Part shown: piece by piece, positions 15,401 through 23,495 of the stretch
Layout: each line of letters opens with the position of its first letter
Position numbering within the stretch: position 1 is the stretch's first letter
From: a virus
Strand: one strand, 5' to 3'
IMG/VR virus record: IMGVR_UViG_3300020810_000021
Location: 1-30,781 of that record
DNA: 30,781 bases
Translations under genes and position numbers: made by a program
The notes under the pieces: generated by a model
What the model saw: only the letters and a program-made list of their open reading frames with translations
Databases searched by the model: none
What the model was told of the DNA's origin: nothing

Positions 15401-17715
15401 TATACATCCTAGTTAAGGCTAGAGAACTAACCTTAAACGAGGTAGCTGACTATCGTATTAGAGAAGTACAGTCTGTACAAGGACAACGATTTAGAAATGA
15501 AAAGCTAGACTTTGAATTAGCTTCTGATCCATATGAAACTGCTATTAGAACAGGTACAAGTATAGGTCAAATGGCTTATGGTCAAATAGGACTTAATCAA
15601 CTTAAGAAAGAATGGAATAATACATATAATACAGATCCTAGAATCCAAATAATTAAGAATCCAGTAACTACTAAACCTCTTTCTCAGTTAGATATAGAAT
15701 CTCAAATGCAGGCTAAGGCTGAGTTTCCTTTAGAAGCTACACAGATTAAAGATGTTGCAGGTTATGAAAAGTTTGGTAGACAGGCTAGAGCTGATTGGTG
15801 GTTAATCTATAATAAAGAGATGACTAGTACAGCTATTGATACTAAAGCAGCAGTTAGAGGTATACGTAAATTAGCTGATGAAGTAGGTAATTTAACTGAA
15901 AATAAAAAGTATACTGCTTGGATGGCAAAGTATGCTAGAGAAGCTCAACGAAATCCTCAAGCAGTATCAGGCTCATTACTTAGGACAGTTACTACTATGC
16001 AACTAATGGTTAACTTACCTAAACAATTATTCTTACAAGGATTAGCTCCTTTAACAGGGTTATTAACAGTAAGTAAAAATCCTGCAGAGTTTATACAAAA
16101 CTCATACTATGCTATAGCGTTAATGTCAAGGCAACTTTCTAATAGCCGTCAACTTAAAAAAGGTGAGTTAGACTTACAAGCTACACATGATTATTTCTTT
16201 GAACAAGATAACTTAAATGTTGTTGATGGACCTCTTAAATTAACAGGAAAAGATTATGATTTACTAGTTAATGCAATGAAAGAATCAGGGTTTAGTAATG
16301 TATCTGATCATATCTTTACTCAAGGTTTAGGATTACAATCTATACCTAAATTAGGAGAAGGTACAAATCCTGTTAACTTCCTACTTGAAACATTAGCTGA
16401 GTATGGTTTTGAATTAGGTGAATTAATTAGTAGGGATGGACATGCTATTGTAGCACTACGTAACTGGTTAGATCAAAATCCAGGAAAGAATTGGAGAACT
16501 AAACAAAACTTAGATCAAATAATGTTTGATGCTTATAGACTCTCAGGCAGTATGACCAATGTTACTACTATGGGCTGGCAAAATAGTCTTTCATTACGTT
16601 TTGTGGGACAGTTTGTCGCTTTCTTAATGCGAATGAATGAAGCAGCAATTAATCCTAGTGCTACTCCATTTAATCCTAAACAACGTGCTAAAAATATAGC
16701 TTATCATTACGCTATGTATGGTACAGCTATGTATGGTGCGGTTGATTATATTGCTACTAACATGGAAGAATCTGGTAATGAATCATTCTATAATATTGCT
16801 CAGATGATAAGATATACAAATGTTTCTTTTATATTAGGTAATATGGTAGCTGATTATATTTTAGGAAATGATGGACGTAGTTCAGAATCTATCTTTGGAG
16901 GTAGTTTTGGATTGTTTGGTGGTAAAGATCAAATATTTGGACCTTGGAGTATTATCTCTGCTTTCATGTTAGGTATATGGAATGATGATGTAGATACTCG
17001 TAATGTAGGTGCTACCATTTCATGGGCTAAAAAAGCATGGGGTATCTCAGAAGAAATATCAGAGATGTGGATACGTAATCCAGAATCACATAAAGATGAG
17101 AGATTACTTACTTCGTTAATAGCTTTATCTGATTTATTACCTCCAGTTAAAGGAGCAATTAATCTTAAACAAGAGTTAGATGCTAAGTATAGACGAGCTT
17201 CTGCTACAGGACATGACTATGGTTTAGACTTTACTTTGTCTGAATTAGTCTTTCAAAATCTTTGGGGTGTTCAAACTAAAGAAACTAAGTTATTATGGGA
17301 ACTACAAAAGTCAGAAGCAGACAGGAGTAGATCACTTAAAGAGCATGCTAAACGCTTTATGAAGATTATTGCTAGAAGATCTGATGGTGGTATGCCTGAT
17401 TACTTTGAGGTATCTAGGGCATTAATTTCTTATAAACTAATCTTAGATAACAAAGGATTTATAGCTAATTCAGCAGAGCATAATGAGTTTGTTAATGAGG
17501 TTATGTCATTAATAGGTAGACAACAAACTCCTATTACACAAAACTTTATGAAGAAATATATGAATAGACTATTGACAGGTAAGGATTTTTCAGGTAAAGA
17601 AATTGCTAGATTTAGATCAGCTATAGAAACTGCTCCTGTACCAGAAGATGAAAAAGAAAATCTTAGAAACTTATTACGTACTATAATAAATACGCAATCA
17701 ACAGAGGAAAAATAG
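12421..17715 (+). CDS. Giant internal virion (ejection) protein, 1764 aa
   Basis: A 1764-residue protein, the largest in the window and longer than T7 gp16 (about 1318 aa). The N-terminal third is acidic and helical. A hydrophobic segment near residues 338-350 (MPLEAILFGLPLF) is followed by a Lys/Gln linker. The middle contains LPRRPGHVPKMHEETYAIM (about 898-916), a pattern I associate with large polyvalent or internal virion proteins of podoviruses. The C-terminal third has several amphipathic or hydrophobic helices (QLMVNLPKQLFLQGLAPLTG; FVGQFVAFLMRMNEAA; YAMYGTAMYGAVDYIA) consistent with membrane insertion during ejection. No lysozyme motif was seen here; that activity is in the gene at 19600. 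The three-gene order gp14-, gp16- and gp15-like differs from T7. Confidence 0.85.
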   Translation: MSETMLNNGAPFSDYQDPITIPTSTQDDVFYATLLDDSDSQDPVENYKRIKQEQEELGYSITIEKAREAWKQEQDFTNRETIVSIIDDPTLDKQSKKTILDDYLKTSTISDDIKDKVIFNMTNNYILENGLENDDQAIEQVDLIVSKLKYNQYKERMLENVKVSGENTATVTEQEAANKALTVAQKLERGLELDSSAGYSTEAELVWFYDMLIGKTANYLQTFFQTLSQATITPQEIIGKETLRKLFPSEQLVQAGIDVGYNTKSLTELRTEITARNEQSWTATWRDSVADALEEMGYSQELIHNTIAGTVFAKLGEAFEYLGNTLSPNDPQAIIMPLEAILFGLPLFGKSKGKGTEIVTETTTGPQPKRKATESQKAAVRAENQRQAQRSKVKASATVSAKENSPVSTLHQANRKAGSDLVEGIIQDKTGRLGEVSGLTRPQLIHYLTDPNSNIIKSTQFGFSTDISRVTQMELQAARDRQSLIENPNLADTPALKELLDEVVITLNGIIPTVPMIVSNTFSTFVRTPTGVRLSIPFIKNPGEFYRANEIVPAFDQALTSIKDNFLDAEGAVRPGELVIQELDSINNVVNEFTPDTLTFNLNPAGDYVVVWRPDGDLYDAVSDSFGNKPSDRFPTNNITDKTQRFLYDSEVSASSTGLINQLFTYGRYDKALEKRVYQDQLNKNAYFKQQERQLQLSIKKSLNKKQQNELAKLLAYQDNNGLNQLSPKQISNALGYVPELTEVNKLQEALTVYRIFDNSKYQADNVTYSNMLVEAGYDKSFYIEPQRSPEGIKNTEVMPVKAEFVVEAQDPLVFTEAGEVLSYQIWDFTAQKAILWEPEVGFNKTHYVIGKDKMPNQQVYRLARNFNDPITGDIYQYGTFSTLKPQPLPNDVLPRRPGHVPKMHEETYAIMSLPLRFKINGRELDFTQGKYADVGNKRILDTTGKLLTDIQSLTRAEVMQKLMPFASTVAMRNSKAKAYRWSRENIFGNPNNLYILVKARELTLNEVADYRIREVQSVQGQRFRNEKLDFELASDPYETAIRTGTSIGQMAYGQIGLNQLKKEWNNTYNTDPRIQIIKNPVTTKPLSQLDIESQMQAKAEFPLEATQIKDVAGYEKFGRQARADWWLIYNKEMTSTAIDTKAAVRGIRKLADEVGNLTENKKYTAWMAKYAREAQRNPQAVSGSLLRTVTTMQLMVNLPKQLFLQGLAPLTGLLTVSKNPAEFIQNSYYAIALMSRQLSNSRQLKKGELDLQATHDYFFEQDNLNVVDGPLKLTGKDYDLLVNAMKESGFSNVSDHIFTQGLGLQSIPKLGEGTNPVNFLLETLAEYGFELGELISRDGHAIVALRNWLDQNPGKNWRTKQNLDQIMFDAYRLSGSMTNVTTMGWQNSLSLRFVGQFVAFLMRMNEAAINPSATPFNPKQRAKNIAYHYAMYGTAMYGAVDYIATNMEESGNESFYNIAQMIRYTNVSFILGNMVADYILGNDGRSSESIFGGSFGLFGGKDQIFGPWSIISAFMLGIWNDDVDTRNVGATISWAKKAWGISEEISEMWIRNPESHKDERLLTSLIALSDLLPPVKGAINLKQELDAKYRRASATGHDYGLDFTLSELVFQNLWGVQTKETKLLWELQKSEADRSRSLKEHAKRFMKIIARRSDGGMPDYFEVSRALISYKLILDNKGFIANSAEHNEFVNEVMSLIGRQQTPITQNFMKKYMNRLLTGKDFSGKEIARFRSAIETAPVPEDEKENLRNLLRTIINTQSTEEK

Positions 17716-17716
17716 C

Positions 17717-19600
17717 ATGGCAACATTTGATACTACAAGAATACAACAAAATGCACCAGGACTTACTTATGCTACGCCAAAAGCTATGCCAGGTAAGTTT
17801 AGTAAATTAGGTGGAGTTTTAGATGTAGCTAATACAGCAATTAAAGGTGCTGTTGCTTTAGATGAAAGTCTTACTCTGAGTGATGCTGAACAACAAGCAG
17901 AAGACTTACGTAAAGACTATGAGTTACAAAGTGCTTCTAACATTAATACTTTAGAACAAAAGAAAATATTCTTAGAACAAAGTTTAGCATCTGCAGATGA
18001 AGCTAATGTTGATCCATTACCTTTTGAAGAGGAACTAAATGAGGTTACAAACAAGTTAGTCCTTGCTAAAAATCAAGGTGTTATGACTCCATATGAATTT
18101 CAATCAAGAGCTAGTATTATTGGTGAAGAAATGATTGAAAAGAATCCTGCTTATGCTGATAAAATTACAGCTAAAATGGCTAATGTATTTCAACGTGGTA
18201 ATCTTGCTACGTTACTTAAATCAGATGTTGCTGCAATAGAAGCTGCTCAAGCTCAACAAGCTGCTATTTTTAAATCTAAAACAGACTATTTAACTACTCG
18301 TAAAATTCCTTGGCAGTTTATGGAAGCAGATGAAATAGATATTGCTTTTTTACAAGAACAAAAATCAGAGAGAGATGCTTTAGAGATTAAAGCTGCAGTA
18401 GATGCTAATATAAGACTTGATGAAAATCAAAAAATAGATTTTTTAAATAACATAAAAAAAGATCATCCTGGAACAGGTATCTATGGTGCTGCAGAAACTC
18501 AATGGAACACTTTGTTTAATCAATTAGAATTATTAGAAGACTCTAACGTAAGTGCTGATGAAAAGAATGATCAACGTCAACAACTAGTTGCAGGTGCTCG
18601 TAGTTATCTTGATTGGTTTGTAGGTAACTTACCTTCACGTACAGAAGAAGAAAAAGCAGCTAATACTAGATTTTATACTAATCAAAAAGAATTGATTAAC
18701 GACTTAAATACAGAAATGAAATCTGTTATTCCTGGTAATGAGAAAGATTTTTTACAACAAAAAGCAGATACTATAAGACTTAATCAAGAGCTTGTTGAAT
18801 TAGAAAATGGTTGGAATCAAGCTAAAGCATCTAACATTAAAACTACGTTAGAAGCTTGGAAATTACTTAGAGAAGCAGGAATAGATGTTACATCTAAAGT
18901 AACTCCAACTGAAATTCTTCAAATAAAAGATGGTTTAAAAGCTATTGTACTAAATGATGGTGGTAAACTACCTCCTTCTACTCTTGCTAATAGATGGAAA
19001 GATTTAAATCATTACTCTGCTATAAAGAATTTTGATGGTTTAGCACAAGCAGAACTAAAAGATGGGGAGATGCAAGTACAAACTAAAGGTTGGTTTAATA
19101 ACATATTTCAAAAAGTAGATAGTTTAACAGGTAATAACAAGTTAAAAGAACAAGATCAATTGTTACCTTTACTTACTAGTAAGATAAGTAATCCTGTATT
19201 TAATACTTTAATGCAAGATCCTGACTTTAGTGCTAGTATACTTAATAACCTAGAGTTTTATAAAGAGGCTATAATTAATACTATTCCTGATGGATTAGAA
19301 CTTACTATGTCTAATGGACTATTTTATTATCCTAATGACACTAGAATTAATAAGAATGTTATTAGATTAAATAACTATATCTTAATGAAAGCTAAGACTG
19401 AGAATAAAACACCTAGTCAAATATCAGAAGATATTCTTAATAATGAGTTCCCTATGTTTAACATTAAAGGACAAGCTCCTAAACAAGCTGTTACAACACA
19501 AGAGGTTGAACCTATTAGAGTTACTACAGAAGAAGAGGTATTAAAATTAGCTCCAGGAACAGTCTTTATAGGACCTAAAGGTATTAAAAGGGTAAGATAA
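17717..19600 (+). CDS. Internal virion protein, coiled-coil, gp15-like
   Basis: A 627-residue, Gln/Asn/Glu-rich, predominantly helical protein following the giant ejection protein by one base and overlapping the next start by one base (TAATG at 19598-19602). Long coiled-coil segments are apparent around residues 50-110 and 330-390. There is no hydrophobic membrane segment. T7 gp15 is a helical tube protein of the ejection channel, and this gene fits that role by size, composition and place. The assignment is inferred from context; sequence identity to gp15 is not evident by eye. Confidence 0.8.
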   Translation: MATFDTTRIQQNAPGLTYATPKAMPGKFSKLGGVLDVANTAIKGAVALDESLTLSDAEQQAEDLRKDYELQSASNINTLEQKKIFLEQSLASADEANVDPLPFEEELNEVTNKLVLAKNQGVMTPYEFQSRASIIGEEMIEKNPAYADKITAKMANVFQRGNLATLLKSDVAAIEAAQAQQAAIFKSKTDYLTTRKIPWQFMEADEIDIAFLQEQKSERDALEIKAAVDANIRLDENQKIDFLNNIKKDHPGTGIYGAAETQWNTLFNQLELLEDSNVSADEKNDQRQQLVAGARSYLDWFVGNLPSRTEEEKAANTRFYTNQKELINDLNTEMKSVIPGNEKDFLQQKADTIRLNQELVELENGWNQAKASNIKTTLEAWKLLREAGIDVTSKVTPTEILQIKDGLKAIVLNDGGKLPPSTLANRWKDLNHYSAIKNFDGLAQAELKDGEMQVQTKGWFNNIFQKVDSLTGNNKLKEQDQLLPLLTSKISNPVFNTLMQDPDFSASILNNLEFYKEAIINTIPDGLELTMSNGLFYYPNDTRINKNVIRLNNYILMKAKTENKTPSQISEDILNNEFPMFNIKGQAPKQAVTTQEVEPIRVTTEEEVLKLAPGTVFIGPKGIKRVR

Positions 19601-20856
19601 TGGAAGATTGGGAAGATAAATATTCTTCAGTAGAAAATTCTTGGGAAGACAACTACTCAGTATTTACTGGTGAAAAAACAGATGTAGCTCTGTTTGTAGA
19701 AGCAAAGCCTGGTCAACCTAGTGCTGGTTTAGGTGTATGGCAAGATTCACAGGGTAAAGATAAGTATTTAACAGAAATAGATGATAGAGAATCATCTATT
19801 GTAGATAGTAATTATAGTAAATATTTATTAGATAAAGATTATAGAAACGATTTAAAAAAAGATTCAGTAAAAACTTCATTAAATAAGTTATTAAAACATG
19901 ATAAACTTTTTAAAAATAATCCTGAATTAGAAAATTTAGAGGTAGAATTACGAAGAACAGCAGATCCAGAAGGACCTTATACTAATGCTGTAGCTGCTTT
20001 TGATTACCCTACAAATAATAGACAAGGTAAACTTATTATTCATGCAGATAAAATAAAGGATAAAGATGATTTAAGGTCTGTTCTTATACATGAAATACAA
20101 CATGAACGAGATTATGAGTCTAGGGTTATTAAAGATGAAAAAGATAATTATTTTGTAAGACGTGAAAAAACTAAGAATGGTATAGTAATTGATGATGGTT
20201 CTTTAAACTCTGATTGGCAAAGAACAGAAACTAAAATGAATACTGAATCACTTTCTGAAGTAGCAGAAGATAGATTACGTAGCCAAAATAATAACCCAGA
20301 TGAAAACTATTTAGTTACTCAACATTTAAAACGTCTTAATGTAGCTAGTACAGTATCAGCTGATAATCCTAATGAAGAAAATGCTAGAAGACATTTAGAT
20401 AGATTTATGCAAGAACTTGCAGAAGTAGAAAGTAGAAATCAAAATGTAGCTAATACTACTGGTGAATCTTCAGCTAAAGGATACTTTCAGTTTTTAACTG
20501 ATACTAAGGCAGGACAGTCTGCATTACAAACCGCAGTAAAAAGAACAAAGAAATATTTTGGGGATAGAAAAATAAATTGGTTAGATGAGGTTGCAAAAAC
20601 TGGTGATGTATTAAGTTTAACTTATGAACAACAAAAATTATTAGCTATAGGTGATCTTATGGAAAAAACTGCAGTAGTTAATGGTAAAAAAGTACCAGGA
20701 TTAGGTGATAAACTATGGAAAAGATTTTTTACAGCTAAATCTAAAAAAGAATTAATAGAGGTAAAAAGAGAAATATATAGTAAGTTACATCATACAGATA
20801 CAGGTGGTAAAAATGCAGCAGCTATTAAAAAGAACATGGATACTATTTGGAAATGA
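19600..20856 (+). CDS. Virion HExxH peptidase - lysozyme-like transglycosylase fusion
   Basis: A 418-residue protein with two enzyme-like parts. The first has HEIQH at residues 164-168 in SVLIHEIQHERDYESR, a zinc-metallopeptidase signature like that of the HEIQH domains of phage polyvalent proteins. The second has the lytic-transglycosylase pattern: catalytic Glu277 in AEVES followed by KGYFQF (293-298), then an extended helical region with LTYEQQKLLAIGDLM. The N-terminus carries a duplicated W-E-D-(K/N)-Y-S element within the first 20 residues. It probably travels in the virion and opens the peptidoglycan during DNA entry, the role of the N-terminal domain of T7 gp16. A role in lysis is an alternative, since no other endolysin is visible here. 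Confidence 0.85.
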   Translation: MEDWEDKYSSVENSWEDNYSVFTGEKTDVALFVEAKPGQPSAGLGVWQDSQGKDKYLTEIDDRESSIVDSNYSKYLLDKDYRNDLKKDSVKTSLNKLLKHDKLFKNNPELENLEVELRRTADPEGPYTNAVAAFDYPTNNRQGKLIIHADKIKDKDDLRSVLIHEIQHERDYESRVIKDEKDNYFVRREKTKNGIVIDDGSLNSDWQRTETKMNTESLSEVAEDRLRSQNNNPDENYLVTQHLKRLNVASTVSADNPNEENARRHLDRFMQELAEVESRNQNVANTTGESSAKGYFQFLTDTKAGQSALQTAVKRTKKYFGDRKINWLDEVAKTGDVLSLTYEQQKLLAIGDLMEKTAVVNGKKVPGLGDKLWKRFFTAKSKKELIEVKREIYSKLHHTDTGGKNAAAIKKNMDTIWK

Positions 20857-20942
20857 TTGAATGGAAGGAACTGACGTTCCCCCCTATCAACCTTTGGACA
20901 GTTAAGAGTACGCAAACTTATTCGCAACTTGAGGTACTTTAA
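20853..20942 (+). CDS. Overlooked microprotein with FPPINLW motif, 29 aa
   Basis: A 29-residue ORF whose ATG overlaps the lysozyme TGA (ATGA at 20853-20856). It starts MIEWKELTFPPINLWT, a pattern I recognise as recurring in small phage proteins of unknown function. Its last 41 bases run antisense to the 3' end of the minus-strand SLOG gene. A 5-bp hairpin (20867-20880) lies inside it. The evidence is the coupled start plus the recognisable motif; the length alone would not support it. Confidence 0.5.
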   Translation: MIEWKELTFPPINLWTVKSTQTYSQLEVL

Positions 20943-21294
20943 CTACCTTCACAGGTATCTCTAGCTTCTGAGCATACTTGATTGCATATTCCGTACCCTT
21001 ACTGTGTGTATTCCATATTGCTAGTAAAGCATCTGCATTGTTTATAAGTTGCTTCGTGCGAACAAAGAAATACTTACTATCAAAGTTAGATGTAGAATCT
21101 AACAAATGATATGGAAGGAACCTAATTATATCTATATCATGAGACTGTGCATAGTGAGCTACTGTAGGATCAATACCTTTAGCATCTCCAATCAATACAC
21201 AACTCGGATTTAATTCCTTAACTACTTTATCTACTGACCTCAGTATTAAAGCATCGTCTGTAATACTTCTACTACCTATAATAGCTAATCTCAT
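20902..21294 (-). CDS. SLOG-family (YspA/YpsA-related) nucleotide-binding protein
   Basis: A 130-residue Rossmann-like protein: N-terminal MRLAIIGSRSITDD, GDAKGIDPTVAHYAQ in the middle, RTKQLINNADALLAIWN, then SKGTEYAIKYAQ. This is the SLOG/YspA cpYpsA pattern (IGSR, GxxxG-x-D, R, aD-llai, S-x-GT). I chose the ATG at 21294 because the upstream 45-aa gene ends in TAATG there; an in-frame GTG at 21306 would give 134 residues. SLOG proteins bind nucleotides or nucleotide-derived ligands, and LOG relatives cleave the N-glycosidic bond of nucleotides. Position at the end of the RNR operon suggests nucleotide metabolism or signalling. Substrate and activity are unknown. Confidence 0.82.
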   Translation of the reverse strand: MRLAIIGSRSITDDALILRSVDKVVKELNPSCVLIGDAKGIDPTVAHYAQSHDIDIIRFLPYHLLDSTSNFDSKYFFVRTKQLINNADALLAIWNTHSKGTEYAIKYAQKLEIPVKVVKVPQVANKFAYS

Positions 21295-21431
21295 TATGGA
21301 TACCACGAAAATTGAAAACGAACTATAAACAAATCTATTAACATATAGCTAATAGCTTCATCATTAACTATACCATCGGTAAACTCAAACCCGAGGTGTA
21401 CTCCTAGTATTGGATAGATAGTTAATCTCAT
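21294..21431 (-). CDS. Microprotein between RNR and SLOG genes, 45 aa
   Basis: An ORF of 45 residues: MRLTIYPILGVHLGFEF, a short acidic loop, then a hydrophobic amphipathic helix (ISYMLIDLFIVRFQFSWYP). Its ATG overlaps the RNR TGA (ATGA), and its TAA overlaps the SLOG ATG (TAATG), so it exactly fills a 130-base gap in a coupled operon. I recall similar short proteins with a G-H-x-G-F and FxFSW(Y) ending in marine phages near nucleotide genes. The C-terminal segment could associate with membrane or a partner protein. Function unknown. Confidence 0.65.
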   Translation of the reverse strand: MRLTIYPILGVHLGFEFTDGIVNDEAISYMLIDLFIVRFQFSWYP

Positions 21432-23287
21432 ATTTCACAACTCCCACCTGTACAGGCTAATGTTTGACTGCCTTCAGTAAAGTCGTCTTCTTCTAAGAAA
21501 GATGTCCAATCAATTTCTTGTGGAGTAATCTTCTTCAACGCTTCATACTCTTCCTTGCTGCAATCGGTATAAGGTGCTTGTACATAAGTATGATCACTAT
21601 GAGGTAAGAAAGATATACCACTAATCTCATCAAAGTATTTCCATACCCAAGTACCTACTTCCATCCACTCATCATCTTTAACGGAGATCGTTACAGAAGG
21701 TTTATGTTCACACCAGTGACGTTGGTATACTAACCAGTTCTCTAACTGCTCAATAGCTGTCATGTCATTCCTAGTAATAGCTCCTTTAGGTGCTTTCATA
21801 GGGAAGCTAAACACTGATGTACTATCTGGTCTAAACTGTTCTGGCTCTACTTGTACCCCTTTATCAGTTAAGAACTGAGTAATAGGATCCTTGTTATCCA
21901 TACGGATGGTTCTTATGTAGTAGTCGTTATGACGAGCATGTATGCCGCTAGCACTATTAACAAGCTGAGACACAGTCCCAGAAGGTTTAACACATGTAAT
22001 ACTTCTTGATCGTGGGATGTCAAGTTTGTCTGCGTATTTGTGATTGGTTTTTCTAGCATGATCTTTTAACCTCTCTAGTAGTTTAGGATCAGGGTTAGCT
22101 GTTATTTTAGCATCCATGATACCTGTTAATGAAACACCCAGTAGTCTTTCTTCTGACGTATTCTTAAGCCATTCTGCTGATAAAAACTGAAAATTAGTTA
22201 GATTACTCTGTAATGTACCTAGTATAGTAGCTAGTCTTACTTTGTTAGCTAAGGTTTCTTCTGTATCACCATTACGTACTACTACCTCTGTGAGGTTACA
22301 GAACTGTTTATCACGGAGAATGATCTCTGAACAAGGGTTAGTACCATAGTTTAGATTAGGATCTCTACCCTGCTTTGCTGCTTGTACCTGTGCAGCAACT
22401 CTATTAAAGATACCACGTTCTCCTGACTTAGACTTAACAAGAGATACCCATTCTTCCATGAATGTTTCCATATCAGGCTTTTCTGTGTAAGCCACTGAGT
22501 TATTAGCTAATCCTCGGTATGCAAAATCATTGTACCATGCACCCATTTTAGCTTCTCTCATGCGTTTATCTGTAAGATTTGATAGGGAGATAAGGGCTGA
22601 TCTTCTAACACCACCAACAACTACTATCTCTCCAACCATACAGACTATATCATGGACCTCTATTGAGTTTAACTTACGACCATGTGCATGTTTAAATGTA
22701 TCTATAACAAAGTCAAACAATCTTTTAAGAGGCTCAGGACCACTAGCTCTACCACCAAATGTCTTGAGACGTGCACCAGCAGGACGTACTTGTGAGTAGT
22801 CTACACTAGGTATATCTCCTTCCCATAGGGATGACAGTAACTTCTTAAAGGCTTTCGCCCATCCTAACTTACTATCACCAACTACGATGACATCATCAAC
22901 AACTGATAGTTCAGCTGGGATCTCTGGTAGCTTGGCAATTTCTTGTCGTTCACAGCTGAATCCTACACCAGTACCATTCATCAATATGTACAAAGCTTCA
23001 CTAAAGGCACGCTTGTTATTGATGGCTAGGTATGAACAGTTATATGCTGCAATGTTATCTCTATCACATGCTTCACCAGCAGACATCATAAGTCTCATTG
23101 ATGGCATGATTTCAAGGTTATACACAGCCTCTCTTATCTCTTTAAATTCTTTATCTAGTCCTGCATTTTTAGATTGTAAGTAGTTTACCATTCTATCTAC
23201 TGTTTCTGCCCAGGTTTCTCGTCTATTGAGTTCTGGTATATATCTTGCATAGCGTGAGCTAGCAATTACCGATTGGTATACATCCAT
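21428..23287 (-). CDS. nrdJ: Class II (B12-dependent) ribonucleoside-triphosphate reductase
   Basis: A 619-residue monomeric class II reductase (RTPR type) that makes deoxynucleotides using adenosylcobalamin and needs no oxygen or iron subunit. Key cysteines are visible: Cys84 (YNCSYLA), Cys319 in NPCSE and Cys330 (KQFCN). The 11-residue spacing of the last two matches Cys408/Cys419 of Lactobacillus RTPR. The C-terminal redox pair Cys612/Cys617 (ACTGGSCEI) has the same spacing as Cys731/Cys736. It is shorter than the bacterial enzyme (about 740 aa), as in marine phages. GGAGATAAGCAAC precedes the ATG. It supplies dNTPs for phage DNA synthesis in a host able to provide or import cobalamin. No thioredoxin gene is visible here. 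Confidence 0.93.
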   Translation of the reverse strand: MDVYQSVIASSRYARYIPELNRRETWAETVDRMVNYLQSKNAGLDKEFKEIREAVYNLEIMPSMRLMMSAGEACDRDNIAAYNCSYLAINNKRAFSEALYILMNGTGVGFSCERQEIAKLPEIPAELSVVDDVIVVGDSKLGWAKAFKKLLSSLWEGDIPSVDYSQVRPAGARLKTFGGRASGPEPLKRLFDFVIDTFKHAHGRKLNSIEVHDIVCMVGEIVVVGGVRRSALISLSNLTDKRMREAKMGAWYNDFAYRGLANNSVAYTEKPDMETFMEEWVSLVKSKSGERGIFNRVAAQVQAAKQGRDPNLNYGTNPCSEIILRDKQFCNLTEVVVRNGDTEETLANKVRLATILGTLQSNLTNFQFLSAEWLKNTSEERLLGVSLTGIMDAKITANPDPKLLERLKDHARKTNHKYADKLDIPRSRSITCVKPSGTVSQLVNSASGIHARHNDYYIRTIRMDNKDPITQFLTDKGVQVEPEQFRPDSTSVFSFPMKAPKGAITRNDMTAIEQLENWLVYQRHWCEHKPSVTISVKDDEWMEVGTWVWKYFDEISGISFLPHSDHTYVQAPYTDCSKEEYEALKKITPQEIDWTSFLEEDDFTEGSQTLACTGGSCEI

Positions 23288-23299
23288 GTTGCTTATCTC

Positions 23300-23491
23300 C
23301 TAATCTATATCTTGGTTAAATAAATCTAATGTAGAATCTTTTTCTAAATCAATAGCTAATAATTCTAAATCTTCCTCTATCTTATCTTGAAACTTGTTAA
23401 CGAGTTTATCTGATGTGATGTCAAGCACTTCCAGTAATGTAGTCTCGTCTAGTTTAGATAATTCTTCACAAACTTCTTTAAACGTAAGCAT
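23300..23491 (-). CDS. Small acidic conserved phage protein, 63 aa
   Basis: A 63-residue acidic helical protein starting MLTFKEVCEELSKLDETTLL, with EVLDITSDKLVNKFQDKIEE following. The LLE-x-L-D-I-(T/S)-S...F-x-D-(K/R)-I-E-E pattern is one I recall from small proteins in many phage replication regions. Start choice: an upstream in-frame ATG (93 aa) would overlap the previous gene deeply, whereas the ATG at 23491 follows that gene's stop by a few bases. Function unknown. It lies directly upstream of RNR in the same operon. Confidence 0.8.
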   Translation of the reverse strand: MLTFKEVCEELSKLDETTLLEVLDITSDKLVNKFQDKIEEDLELLAIDLEKDSTLDLFNQDID

Positions 23492-23495
23492 GTTA

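Noticed and set aside
20867-20880. GGAAC-TGAC-GTTCC hairpin as bidirectional terminator between the convergent arms
   Set aside because: Only five base pairs, no T tract on either side, and it lies inside the likely 29-aa gene.
22012-22023. Minus-strand TTGACA in RNR as a promoter
   Set aside because: The hexamer at 17 bases is ATTACA, too far from TATAAT; the same applies to TTGACT near 22706 and to plus-strand TTGACT near 2125 and 12960.
22530-22799. Plus-strand ORFs of 60-100 codons within the minus-strand replication genes (also 22887-23183, 29477-29842)
   Set aside because: Antisense shadows of RNR and helicase, without ribosome binding sites or recognisable motifs.
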